A model generated the notes under the pieces. That model was not told where the DNA came from, did no database searches, and saw only the letters and a list, made by a program, of their open reading frames with translations. Made by a program: the position numbers and the translations under genes. A stretch of DNA of 41,434 nt from a virus, in IMG/VR virus record IMGVR_UViG_3300019458_000059, positions 1-41,434 of that record; one strand, 5' to 3'. Each line of letters begins with the position of its first letter. Position 1 is the first letter of the stretch. This document shows positions 8,485-14,104 of the stretch, piece after piece.

Positions 8485-8588
8485 TAATTCCTCTTTTCCC
8501 GATTCGGGTCGAACAGGTCCATCACAATCACCATCAGCGTGACAGCCACTCCAATGATTAGCACGTTACCGAGATTTACTGATGGCAT
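8484..8588 (-). CDS. Small single-span membrane protein, 34 aa
   Basis: Sequence begins MPSVNLGNVLIIGVAVTLMV, so most of it is one transmembrane helix, followed by a polar DPNREKRN tail. It overlaps the 44-aa gene before it (8566-8588) and the 62-aa gene after it (TTAATG). Function unknown; it lies among packaging genes rather than lysis genes. Confidence 0.55.
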   Translation of the reverse strand: MPSVNLGNVLIIGVAVTLMVIVMDLFDPNREKRN

Positions 8589-8700
8589 GGAGTCCTTTCA
8601 GCGAGGGACGGTCTTCATTACTTACCTTCTCGGGAAGGTCTCCACCTGAGCCATACTCTTCCACCCACCGCTTCGCAATCTCCGGGTGTTTTTTAAACAT
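8566..8700 (-). CDS. Small basic protein, 44 aa
   Basis: Begins MFKKHPEIAKRWVEEYGSGG. Short phage proteins starting MFKK..P..AKRW.EE and ending in a LPEKV-like stretch are common and uncharacterised, which supports this being a real gene. No strong Shine-Dalgarno is seen. It leads the mini-gene chain 8700-8296 into terminase. Confidence 0.55.
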   Translation of the reverse strand: MFKKHPEIAKRWVEEYGSGGDLPEKVSNEDRPSLKGLHAISKSR

Positions 8701-8749
8701 GAATCTGCGTTGGGCTGAAGATTTAAATGGAATATAACTACCCTAGAAT

Positions 8750-9367
8750 CTATTCGTTCAACAATTCGCCTTCATAAATCTCCGGGGTTCCGCCAGCAGT
8801 TCCTTCTCGCATCGACTCGGGAGATCCAGTTGGCATTTCGATTCGGATGGACAGCACGTTCATATTCGCGTTGGCTGCGGGTGCGCTATCCCACTTCTTG
8901 AACAGCGTCCCCTTGGCAACTTCCAAGGCGGTTCCGAGGGCCACCTTGTCATCTTCCGAGTCCAATGCCTTGTCCAGATTACGAACCACTTTGTGTCCCA
9001 GGGAGTATTCGAGCCTGTCCTTCGGGTCATACGTTTCGAGCCAACCATGCTTGCCAGCGAGATACAGATAGGTGCTGATACTGCCTTCGCTGATTTCCAG
9101 TTCTTTCGAGATTTCCTGCTTCGAGTAGCCTTGAAGCTGCATCGCGATAATCTGATGCACCTTGATACGAACGACAGAATCGTTAGGAAGGTGCTTGAAT
9201 TTCGGAGGAGCTGGTAGTGTCGACCCATCTACTGAGGCATCCGGCAGAGGGAGGTTTACCGGCTGCGAAGCGGGAGCTGAGGAAGTCTCAATGGACGATG
9301 CGCGGCGGGAGCGATTGCTCCTGGGGATGCGCTTCGGGGACTTCTTCTGTTCGACGAGTTCGGACAC
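8750..9367 (-). CDS. Terminase small subunit-like DNA-binding protein
   Basis: 205 aa from GTG at 9367, chosen because GGAGG sits 6 bases upstream; the frame stays open nine codons further. A basic Ser/Arg-rich N-terminus leads into a helix-turn-helix (QGYSKQEISKELEISEGSIS, about residues 85-110), the DNA-recognition part of many small terminases. A helical oligomerisation region follows (DKALDSEDDKVALGTALEV). It is the first gene of the leftward head operon and directly precedes the terminase cluster. A general HTH regulator cannot be excluded. Confidence 0.72.
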   Translation of the reverse strand: MSELVEQKKSPKRIPRSNRSRRASSIETSSAPASQPVNLPLPDASVDGSTLPAPPKFKHLPNDSVVRIKVHQIIAMQLQGYSKQEISKELEISEGSISTYLYLAGKHGWLETYDPKDRLEYSLGHKVVRNLDKALDSEDDKVALGTALEVAKGTLFKKWDSAPAANANMNVLSIRIEMPTGSPESMREGTAGGTPEIYEGELLNE

Positions 9368-9384
9368 TACCAGCCTCCGACAGA

Positions 9385-9414
9385 ATTGTAACATGGCATT
9401 AGATTTGCAGGCAA
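9385..9414 (-). promoter_or_regulatory. Weak sigma-70-like promoter ahead of the head operon
   Basis: Minus strand: TTGCCT (complement of 9409-9414), 18-base spacer, TACAAT (complement of 9385-9390). It is about 20 bases before the GTG start, so the leader would be very short. As at 3856-3885, the spacer holds a plus-strand TGGCAY-N5-TTGC motif. Confidence 0.35.
9394..9408 (+). promoter_or_regulatory. Sigma-54-like motif ahead of the rightward zinc-ribbon operon
   Basis: TGGCATTAGATTTGC, exact to TGGCAY-N5-TTGC, between divergent units and pointing at the FmdB-like gene. The predicted start site (about 9420) would fall inside that gene's Shine-Dalgarno, which argues against a simple promoter role at this copy. 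Confidence 0.4.
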
Positions 9415-9426
9415 TAGGAGGCTTCC

Positions 9427-9603
9427 ATGCCCATCAGGGAATACAATTGTGTTATCTGCTCCAAGGTCGTGGAGCGCATCGAGATAGGAGACAGCGAACC
9501 CCCAAAATGCCCATGTAACGACTTACCTATGGAACGGCTCGTTTCTGCAGGTGCATTTCATTTGAAGGGAACTGGCTTTCACGCCAATGACTATAAGAAA
9601 TAA
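9427..9603 (+). CDS. FmdB-like zinc-ribbon protein, 58 aa
   Basis: The start is supported by AGGAGG 5 bases upstream. CVIC and CPC pairs make a zinc ribbon (YNCVICSK, KCPCNDLP), followed by MERLVSAGAFHLKGTGF, which closely resembles the ERLISAGAFHLKGSGW stretch of FmdB-type putative regulators. The role in phages is unknown, possibly nucleic-acid or protein binding. It is the first gene of the rightward unit; its stop overlaps the next ATG by 17 bases. Confidence 0.75.
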   Translation: MPIREYNCVICSKVVERIEIGDSEPPKCPCNDLPMERLVSAGAFHLKGTGFHANDYKK

Positions 9604-9802
9604 GAGGGCGGTTCTGGTTCTTGCCAATGGAATGAATGTCATCATGGGCGAGATACTTCCTGAGGTTCATGAAGTCCGTGATACCATCGAAGTGGAGTGG
9701 CGTGGAAGACGTATCAAGGCTTTGTTAGCTCTGGTAGAGCCTAAACGGGTTGTCTACAGGGAGATACAGAATGCTGAAGTTCCTCCTGACGATGCTGCGT
9801 AA
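9587..9802 (+). CDS. Hypothetical protein, 71 aa
   Basis: Not recognised. A compact beta-rich small domain (AVLVLANGMNVIMGEIL, then TIEVEWRGRRIKALLALV). It overlaps the FmdB-like gene before it and the zinc-ribbon gene after it, so expression is coupled. Confidence 0.65.
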   Translation: MTIRNKRAVLVLANGMNVIMGEILPEVHEVRDTIEVEWRGRRIKALLALVEPKRVVYREIQNAEVPPDDAA

Positions 9803-9929
9803 GCAGTGCGTAGAGTGCGGCTCACGCCAGAAGCTTGCCCCATACCGCAAGCGTGGTTGGCGGGTCGAATATGTCTGTCCGCAGCATTACTATCAGGAAT
9901 TCTTCCTCAAGAAATTGAAACATGAGTGA
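9771..9929 (+). CDS. Zinc-ribbon mini-protein, 52 aa
   Basis: Begins MLKFLLTMLRKQCVECGS; a CVEC pair and a later CPQH form a plausible zinc site. The basic Lys/Arg content suggests nucleic-acid binding. It overlaps the preceding gene by 32 bases and the following HNH gene by ATG/TGA. Confidence 0.6.
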   Translation: MLKFLLTMLRKQCVECGSRQKLAPYRKRGWRVEYVCPQHYYQEFFLKKLKHE

Positions 9930-10173
9930 TTATCCCAAGCGTGGTAGTCGTGAAGCTCATCGCACTGCGGCAGAGACCAAGCTCGGCAGACCGTTGCGCA
10001 AGGATGAAGATGTCCATCACCGCGATGACGACAAGAAGAACTTCGACCCTGCGAACCTGGATGTCATGAAGCATGGTGAGCATTCTCGACTGACAGCCAG
10101 CAAAGAACGGAAGGCATTTGCCGAGTTGGCGGCTTCATTGCGCATGTTCCGAGAGAAGAAGAAGCTCTACTGA
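9922..10173 (+). CDS. Small HNH endonuclease-like protein, 83 aa
   Basis: The core reads DVHHRDDDKKNFDPANLDV, then KHGEHSRL, the HNH_3-type pattern (His-His-x-Asp ... Asn ... Pro-x-Asn-Leu ... His-x-x-His). It lacks any long recognition domain, so it may nick DNA with help from a partner, or act in packaging as small HNH proteins of HK97-like phages do (known for that family, inferred here). Coupled to neighbours by overlaps at both ends. Confidence 0.8.
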   Translation: MSDYPKRGSREAHRTAAETKLGRPLRKDEDVHHRDDDKKNFDPANLDVMKHGEHSRLTASKERKAFAELAASLRMFREKKKLY

Positions 10174-10427
10174 TGAATACCAATCTTCCGTCTGAGGACA
10201 AGGTTCGCGAGTTGGCAATGGTCATCTATGATTCTCTGCTGAATCAGGGATATGATTTAACCGCTGCCGAATTACTGTCAGCTCTATTCACAGCTACTAG
10301 CTCCTGTGCTCAAGTAGTGCTCGACATGCCCCAGCCCGAAGAGCACAGAATGCTCAATCGCATGAAGATTATCGAGTCGCTTCAGAGCATTGTCGACAAG
10401 CTCAAAAGCGGCGAAATTATTCATTAA
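10173..10427 (+). CDS. Hypothetical helical protein, 84 aa
   Basis: Not recognised. Mostly helical, acidic, no Cys motif apart from SSCAQ. The ATG overlaps the HNH stop (TGATG). Its TAA is immediately followed by the first base of the tRNA-like gene, so its mRNA must be cut at the stop codon when the tRNA is processed. Confidence 0.65.
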   Translation: MNTNLPSEDKVRELAMVIYDSLLNQGYDLTAAELLSALFTATSSCAQVVLDMPQPEEHRMLNRMKIIESLQSIVDKLKSGEIIH

Positions 10428-10502
10428 GCCGGGGTAGTTCAAGTCCTAGAACCCTGTTTTGTGAACAGGAACGTGCTGGCTGGAGGCCAGCCCCCGGCTC
10501 CA
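10428..10502 (+). tRNA. tRNA-Thr(UGU)-like gene with altered D- and T-loops
   Basis: 75 bases, folding as a full cloverleaf: acceptor GCCGGGG/CCCCGGC, U8-A9, D-stem GTTC/GAAC, anticodon stem CCTGT/ACAGG with loop TTTGTGA (anticodon TGT), variable loop AACGT, T-stem GCTGG/CCAGC, discriminator T, encoded CCA. Acceptor, discriminator and anticodon loop resemble bacterial tRNA-Thr(UGU). Odd points: position 26 is missing, base 37 is G, the D-loop is AAGTCCTA (CC where GG is expected at 18-19), and the T-loop is CTGGAGG instead of TTCRANY. C19-G56 replaces G19-C56, while U8-A14, A15-U48 and A58 are kept. Standard covariance searches may score it poorly. It could be functional, a decoy or decaying. 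Confidence 0.75.
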
Positions 10503-10509
10503 AATTGAC

Positions 10510-10734
10510 ATGAAACGCTGTCGTATTCACCCGTGGTATCAAGTCCGACAGCGTCCTACTCTACGCTGTTCTTTCTGCTGGCAGCTCTGGCGTGCGAGAC
10601 TCCGATGGATACTGCGAAACCGCTCTGGACGGACCTGGATAGAGAGTTTCACTCCTATTACGTCCTGTTCATCCTGCACGATTGCAAGGCCCCCTGCGTC
10701 GACGAAGACTGGGAGCGATTCTATTCGGAGCTGA
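10510..10734 (+). CDS. Putative small zinc-finger protein, 74 aa
   Basis: The first 30 residues (MKRCRIHPWYQVRQRP, then CSFCWQLWRAR) look like a genuine small phage zinc finger with C-x-H and CSFC pairs. The rest is Ser/Arg-rich and less convincing, and another frame (10605-10823) looks real over the same bases. A frameshift joining the two is possible. Confidence 0.4.
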   Translation: MKRCRIHPWYQVRQRPTLRCSFCWQLWRARLRWILRNRSGRTWIESFTPITSCSSCTIARPPASTKTGSDSIRS

Positions 10735-10823
10735 GGAATCCCCACTGTATTCATGGTCGAATTCGCAAGGGGTGCTATCAGTGCATCCCTCCTACTACCT
10801 GGTCAACAAGCTTTCCTAGATAA
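10605..10823 (+). CDS. Putative acidic protein with Cys cluster, 72 aa, overlapping frame
   Basis: Frame +1 to the preceding ORF. From MDTAKPLWTDLDREF onward it has natural-looking composition and ends with CIHGRIRKGCYQCIPP, a possible zinc site. The start is uncertain: the frame is open back to 10533 and no good Shine-Dalgarno precedes 10605. Either an overlapping gene or the true 3' half of the 10510 gene. Confidence 0.4.
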   Translation: MDTAKPLWTDLDREFHSYYVLFILHDCKAPCVDEDWERFYSELRNPHCIHGRIRKGCYQCIPPTTWSTSFPR

Positions 10824-10906
10824 AAAATTTCTGGCAGGACCGGGACTGGATTAAAAAATCCTGGCTCTGATCCTGATATAAAAAAATTCTGGCTCGTGGA
10901 CCGCTT
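10819..10906. repeat. Three A-tract/TCTGGC direct repeats
   Basis: Three near-copies of an A6-7 tract followed by T(T/C)CTGGC at about 10820, 10850 and 10879, about 30 bases apart. Phased A-tracts can bend DNA. It lies just after the last rightward gene of this unit. A binding array, packaging or replication site is possible; function unknown. Confidence 0.5.
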
Positions 10907-10980
10907 CGCGCCCCGCCCCCATCCCAATCTCCGAGGGGGTCCGGGGGTGTAAGGCTTTGTGCTGCAAAGTGTTACTCGCT

Positions 10981-11006
10981 ATTCTTCGTAATGGACTACG
11001 CAGAAT
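10981..11006. repeat. Imperfect palindrome
   Basis: ATTCT-T-CGTA (10981-10990), 6-base loop, TACG-C-AGAAT (10997-11006): nine pairs with one T/C mismatch. Likely an operator or RNA hairpin between converging units. Confidence 0.55.
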
Positions 11007-11062
11007 AACGTAGTCAATCTAATTCATTCCATCCGCAATTGATTGTGATTCGACTTGGTTAG

Positions 11063-11106
11063 GATATTCGCTGTGATTGACCTATGTGTCAATGCTGCCG
11101 AATATC
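11063..11106. repeat. Nested perfect palindrome
   Basis: Outer arms GATATTCG (11063-11070) and CGAATATC (11099-11106), symmetric 5-base internal loops, inner arms ATTGAC (11076-11081) and GTCAAT (11088-11093), 6-base loop. The symmetry suggests a dimeric-protein site or a cruciform. No U-run, so not an intrinsic terminator. Confidence 0.65.
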
Positions 11107-11258
11107 AGCGGGGCGGATATACGTAGGGAAGGATAGGCTAGTCGTCGTCACACATCTAAGGTGACTATCCAGTCATGCTTCTGAGCTAGAGTCTGGTGAG
11201 CGGAAACTCCATCAGACGTATCAAATTCGGTTAACGTTGAACGCGGCATCAAGCCAGA

Positions 11259-11708
11259 TCATGGCTTCACCCCCAGCTTTCGTGCCATCGCGCGATACGA
11301 GTCCAGGGACAGGCGCTCGACCAGACACATTACGTCCGTCCATTCCAGCGCAACGTGATGTGCCCATTCCCAAGCCGATTCCTCCGCGAGCAGCTTCAGC
11401 CGCACGTCCCGCAACGTGGCTATCTTGCCCGTGGCTCGCATCTCGGGGCTCATCTCGGAATACAGCCGGCCGGTGGGATGAAGGTTATGCCCCATCTCGT
11501 GCAGCGCCACGGCATAGGTCGTCTCGTCGATGACGGGCGCGATGAGCGCTACAGGATTTCCCGTGAGACCATTCCAGGAGGCCAGCGCCTGGTGCGGCTT
11601 CAGGGAGGCCCACACGATCAGCCGCACCTTGAAGGCGGCCGCCAGCTCCGTAACGTGCTGGGCGTAGCGCGCGTTACGGTCGATCGACTCGTGCTTGTTT
11701 GCGGTCAT
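11259..11708 (-). CDS. HExxH zinc metallopeptidase-like protein, 149 aa
   Basis: The ATG at 11708 has GGGAGG 7 bases upstream. The motif LHEMGHNLHP (H70, E71, H74) is the zinc-binding HExxH of gluzincin-type peptidases, and the acidic AEESAWEWAHH segment about 35 residues later supplies a likely third ligand. No signal peptide, so cytoplasmic. ImmA/IrrE-type proteins with this layout cleave repressors; a role in cutting a host or phage regulator is possible but inferred. The coding region is visibly richer in G+C than its neighbours, suggesting recent acquisition. Last gene of the four-gene leftward unit. Confidence 0.75.
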   Translation of the reverse strand: MTANKHESIDRNARYAQHVTELAAAFKVRLIVWASLKPHQALASWNGLTGNPVALIAPVIDETTYAVALHEMGHNLHPTGRLYSEMSPEMRATGKIATLRDVRLKLLAEESAWEWAHHVALEWTDVMCLVERLSLDSYRAMARKLGVKP

Positions 11709-11710
11709 GA

Positions 11711-11956
11711 TCACGCCTCCCTTTCAGTAACACCACCCTTAACTCGAATGAAACCATTCGTTACGTATTCCATCAGTCGAGCCGCGTCGATTGTGTCGCG
11801 TAAGTAGCTGCCACCCATGCGCCACTCGATAATCAAGCGGCCTGATCTCTCGAGCAAGGGCTGAGACTGCGGAATGTTCCATGCCAGTTTGCCCCATCGC
11901 GGGCATTCGACAGTCTGACCGAGGAGACTTGAAACTTGTTCAAACTTCATTGTCAT
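11711..11956 (-). CDS. Hypothetical protein, 81 aa
   Basis: Not recognised. Begins MTMKFEQVSSLLGQ and appears to be a small beta-strand/helix protein. GAGAGGG lies 4 bases before the ATG at 11956, whose first base overlaps the upstream stop. It precedes the metallopeptidase by 2 bases. Confidence 0.65.
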   Translation of the reverse strand: MTMKFEQVSSLLGQTVECPRWGKLAWNIPQSQPLLERSGRLIIEWRMGGSYLRDTIDAARLMEYVTNGFIRVKGGVTEREA

Positions 11957-12216
11957 CAAACCCTCTCCAATCTGATTATCCGTGTGTATGTCCGGTCAGC
12001 AGGACTACCGCCAAGTGAGCGACGTGTTTTTACTTCCAGATGACATGGCTTCCAGCCAGTAGAACGTCCAACAATGAATCGGCGCGTTTCCCCGTGAGCA
12101 TCCGTAACCTCTACGCGCCAGCCTTCCAAGCCGATTAACTGAGACGTCAGACCGGAATAGTCGCGCAGTCTGATACGCTCGTCATCAGAAAGACTATCCC
12201 ATTTTGTTTGATTCAT
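11956..12216 (-). CDS. Hypothetical protein, 86 aa
   Basis: Not recognised. Polar N-terminal helix, then a beta-rich part (GWRVEVTDAHGETRRFIVG) and a basic C-terminus. It overlaps the gene before it by 23 bases and shares its stop with the next start. Second gene of the leftward unit. Confidence 0.65.
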   Translation of the reverse strand: MNQTKWDSLSDDERIRLRDYSGLTSQLIGLEGWRVEVTDAHGETRRFIVGRSTGWKPCHLEVKTRRSLGGSPADRTYTRIIRLERV

Positions 12217-12448
12217 GAGTAGTAGCCTCTACTAACGCCAACCATGCGATGTGCCTTGTCTGGCTTGCATCGAGATAGACCTGTTTTGCTTGGTCTATTT
12301 CGGTACTCTCTGTAGGGGGATACCGGTAACGCATGTCTCCCGCACGGTCGCCGTATTTTGCCTGTAGCAGTGTTGAGAGCCGGTCATCAGCTTCCTGTGC
12401 AGCCTTGGTTGCTGTCTGGTAAGCCTCGAGAGTATTTACAGGTTCCAT
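12194..12448 (-). CDS. Hypothetical helical protein, 84 aa
   Basis: Not recognised. The frame is open to 12514, but GGAGG precedes the ATG at 12448 by 5 bases, so I start there. Helical, Ala/Gln-rich (YQTATKAAQEADDRLSTLL). First gene of the leftward four-gene unit, facing the divergent promoter region. Confidence 0.68.
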   Translation of the reverse strand: MEPVNTLEAYQTATKAAQEADDRLSTLLQAKYGDRAGDMRYRYPPTESTEIDQAKQVYLDASQTRHIAWLALVEATTHESNKMG

Positions 12449-12503
12449 GTTTACCTCCTTACACGCTACCTTGAATGTGTAATCGTTCATGACACTACCT
12501 ATT

Positions 12504-12518
12504 GCATCGGCCATGCCA
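12504..12518 (-). promoter_or_regulatory. Sigma-54-like motif for the leftward small operon
   Basis: Minus-strand TGGCATGGCCGATGC: GG and GC ten bases apart, one mismatch (A for T) in the -12 block. The predicted start at about 12492 gives a 44-base leader before the 12448 ATG. The only good minus-strand match in the window. Confidence 0.45.
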
Positions 12519-12570
12519 TTCGTCTAACTCAATAGAATCAACAACTTACCTTTATGTAACGACTAAATCA

Positions 12571-12607
12571 TGTATCAAAGTAGGTCATACGGTTACACTT
12601 TGATACA
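12571..12607. promoter_or_regulatory. Long perfect dyad upstream of the tandem promoters
   Basis: TGTATCAAAGT (12571-12581), 15-base spacer, ACTTTGATACA (12597-12607): an 11-bp perfect inverted repeat. It lies 27 to 150 bases upstream of three sigma-54-like sites and about 55 bases behind the divergent one, the right place for an activator or operator. Confidence 0.6.
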
Positions 12608-12633
12608 GGCTAGGCAGACTACAGTTCTGTATT

Positions 12634-12648
12634 TGGCATACGAGGTGC
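12634..12648 (+). promoter_or_regulatory. Early promoter 1, sigma-54-like
   Basis: TGGCATACGAGGTGC, GG-N10-GC, one mismatch in TTGC. Preceded by TACAGTTCTGTAT, a block repeated before promoter 3 and partly before the motif at 13056. Confidence 0.5.
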
Positions 12649-12675
12649 ATACATACCAGCGAATACAGATTTGGT

Positions 12676-12690
12676 TGGCACGAACCTTGC
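12676..12690 (+). promoter_or_regulatory. Early promoter 2, sigma-54 consensus match
   Basis: T-TGGCACG-AACC-TTGC-T agrees with the published consensus YTGGCACGRNNNTTGCW at every fixed position. The best match in the window; start expected near 12702. Confidence 0.6.
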
Positions 12691-12752
12691 TAGGACAGGA
12701 TTGTAAATCACATATCTGTCGTTACAATTCTAATTGATTACAGTTCTGGTAT

Positions 12753-12767
12753 TGGCACGGTAAGTGC
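12753..12767 (+). promoter_or_regulatory. Early promoter 3, sigma-54-like
   Basis: T-TGGCACG-GTAA-GTGC-T, one mismatch from consensus. The predicted start near 12779 leaves a 33-base leader that holds the G-rich repeat and the Shine-Dalgarno of the first early gene. Confidence 0.55.
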
Positions 12768-12782
12768 TAGGTTGAGAACCAA

Positions 12783-12804
12783 GGGGACCGGGGGACCGGG
12801 GAGG
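12783..12804 (+). promoter_or_regulatory. G-run leader with quadruplex potential
   Basis: GGGG-ACC-GGGGG-ACC-GGGG-A-GG, ending in the Shine-Dalgarno of the 12812 gene. Four G-runs with 1-3 base loops could form a G-quadruplex that hides the ribosome site; the last run is only two G, so it may be weak. Confidence 0.4.
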
Positions 12805-12811
12805 ACAGCAA

Positions 12812-13024
12812 ATGAACAATCAAACAGAAGAGCAGCGATTTTTCGTAGTTCCTGCGCCAGGTCATTATGGCGATCGTGCTCGTGTGCTCTCATCGCATGC
12901 AACTATGGAGGCCGCCAATCGTGCTGCTGGCATTGGATATGTAATTCGTGTCGGCAGTCTGCGTAAAGGCGCGGAATGGTTGCGGGTCTTTGAAGAGACT
13001 TACCAGACCAAAGGGAAGAACTGA
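12812..13024 (+). CDS. Hypothetical first early gene, 70 aa
   Basis: Not recognised. A small soluble alpha/beta protein (RFFVVPAPGHYGDRARVL, then AANRAAGIGYVIRVGSL). GGGGAGG lies 8 bases before the ATG. First gene downstream of the tandem promoters, the usual place for a host-takeover protein. The stop overlaps the next ATG. Confidence 0.65.
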   Translation: MNNQTEEQRFFVVPAPGHYGDRARVLSSHATMEAANRAAGIGYVIRVGSLRKGAEWLRVFEETYQTKGKN

Positions 13025-13203
13025 TGAATCACAAGTTGACCATCATTTCTGTAATTGGCACAGCACTTGCAGCTATCGGCGCATATAAACTCTATTGCGT
13101 CCTCTCAGGTGGGCACGAAGACATGCGCACGAACGAGGACCGGGGAATGTCCGTGACCTGCTTCCGTTGCGGCAGGAAGACTCAAGGCATCAATGTCTGG
13201 TAA
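13024..13203 (+). CDS. Small membrane protein with CxxC, 59 aa
   Basis: N-terminal membrane segment (LTIISVIGTALAAIGAYKLY), then a polar tail with CFRCGRK, a possible zinc or redox pair. It overlaps both neighbours (ATGA at 13024; 11 bases at the end). A sigma-54-like motif lies inside its membrane-segment codons. Confidence 0.6.
   Translation: MNHKLTIISVIGTALAAIGAYKLYCVLSGGHEDMRTNEDRGMSVTCFRCGRKTQGINVW
13056..13070 (+). promoter_or_regulatory. Sigma-54-like motif inside a coding region
   Basis: T-TGGCACAGCACTTGC-A; preceded by TTTCTGTAAT, similar to the block before promoter 1. It could add expression of 13193 onward; or it may simply reflect Gly-Thr-Ala-Leu-Ala codons. Confidence 0.35.
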
Positions 13204-13402
13204 ACGGAAGCTCAAGCCAATGACTCATGCGGAGCGGCAGAGGCTCATACATGCCCCCTTGCCTTTATCTATAAGGCAACACAAAGGAATGTCACATGCT
13301 GGTAGCAGAATTTATCAAGATGTTCCGGTAAAGGGGCAAAGAGTCTGGAAGAACATTCCTTGGGATGAAGAGTTAGTAGTTATTGAGAGGGAGGATGACT
13401 GA
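13193..13402 (+). CDS. Hypothetical basic protein, 69 aa
   Basis: Not recognised. Basic, with RIYQDVPVKGQRVWKNIPWDE near the C-terminus and no membrane segment. It overlaps the preceding gene by 11 bases and the next by one. Confidence 0.6.
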   Translation: MSGKRKLKPMTHAERQRLIHAPLPLSIRQHKGMSHAGSRIYQDVPVKGQRVWKNIPWDEELVVIEREDD

Positions 13403-13737
13403 TGATTTCAAGGACACTGGATAATATAGAGGGACTGACCGTTGATGAAATCAGGACCAGTTCCAACACTCCGAATGATTCCACGTTTGTAGTAACTTTC
13501 ACCGATGGTTCCGTGCTGATACTGGAGGCATATCTACACTATGACAACTGTGTGGATATGAGAGCCAGAAACTACAGCAGTCTTCAGCCTTGGGAGCTGT
13601 TGGACTACGAATTCATCGACCAGGAAAAGTATGAGGAACTGGTCAAAGTCAAACGGGTAATGAGGGAGCAGGAAGTCGAGAAACGGGAACGGGCAAAACT
13701 GGCTCAGTTACTGAGGAAATACGGGAGTGCCAAATGA
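13402..13737 (+). CDS. Hypothetical protein, 111 aa
   Basis: Not recognised. Alpha/beta first half (VDEIRTSSNTPNDSTFVVTF), then a charged C-terminal helix (VKRVMREQEVEKRERAKLAQ) likely to coil. Linked to neighbours by TGATG and ATGA overlaps. Confidence 0.65.
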   Translation: MISRTLDNIEGLTVDEIRTSSNTPNDSTFVVTFTDGSVLILEAYLHYDNCVDMRARNYSSLQPWELLDYEFIDQEKYEELVKVKRVMREQEVEKRERAKLAQLLRKYGSAK

Positions 13738-14096
13738 GAGTAGAAGTCACGTCACAAAAGGTCAAGGTCGTCTTGTCAAAGCGGAATCTGCTTGCACTAT
13801 TGGAGAAGGTGAAGGGATTCCCGGCAGGCGGTTATATGACTATTGTCAAACCAGACCCGACTACCGGCATCCTAATCGTTGCTACTGGTGAGCCTGACGA
13901 GTTGCACTACAGCGAGGACCGGGGACCGGCAGGTGTTATGCATCTATCAACTGAGGTTGCGATGCGCGAATACTGGGAGCGGGAGCTTCTCATCACCGAA
14001 GCGGAAAACATGCTGGTATCCAATCTGCAACCTGTGGAAGAGGTCTACAAGCTGATTCGCAGACTGATTAGCTCGCTCGAAAAGGCACAGCAATAG
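13734..14096 (+). CDS. Hypothetical phage protein, 120 aa
   Basis: Not recognised at family level, though the opening strand-helix pattern (VKVVLSKRNLLALLEKVKG, then TIVKP) is of a type often seen in small phage accessory proteins. The C-terminal third is helical. The start overlaps the previous stop; an AGGAGG follows for the next gene. Confidence 0.65.
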   Translation: MRVEVTSQKVKVVLSKRNLLALLEKVKGFPAGGYMTIVKPDPTTGILIVATGEPDELHYSEDRGPAGVMHLSTEVAMREYWERELLITEAENMLVSNLQPVEEVYKLIRRLISSLEKAQQ

Positions 14097-14104
14097 GAGG
14101 AGAC

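Larger units (their letters stand above)
10907..11258. other. Non-coding stretch between converging units
   Basis: No convincing gene. It holds a GGGGGTCCGGGGG run (10915-10928), the hairpin at 10981-11006, the nested palindrome at 11063-11106, and the 3' flank of the metallopeptidase gene. No T-run terminator was found despite two operons ending here. Confidence 0.6.

Noticed and set aside
10081-10145. TGGCGGCTTCATTGC as another sigma-54-like site
   Set aside because: Poor -24 block and inside the HNH coding region with no downstream gene that needs it.
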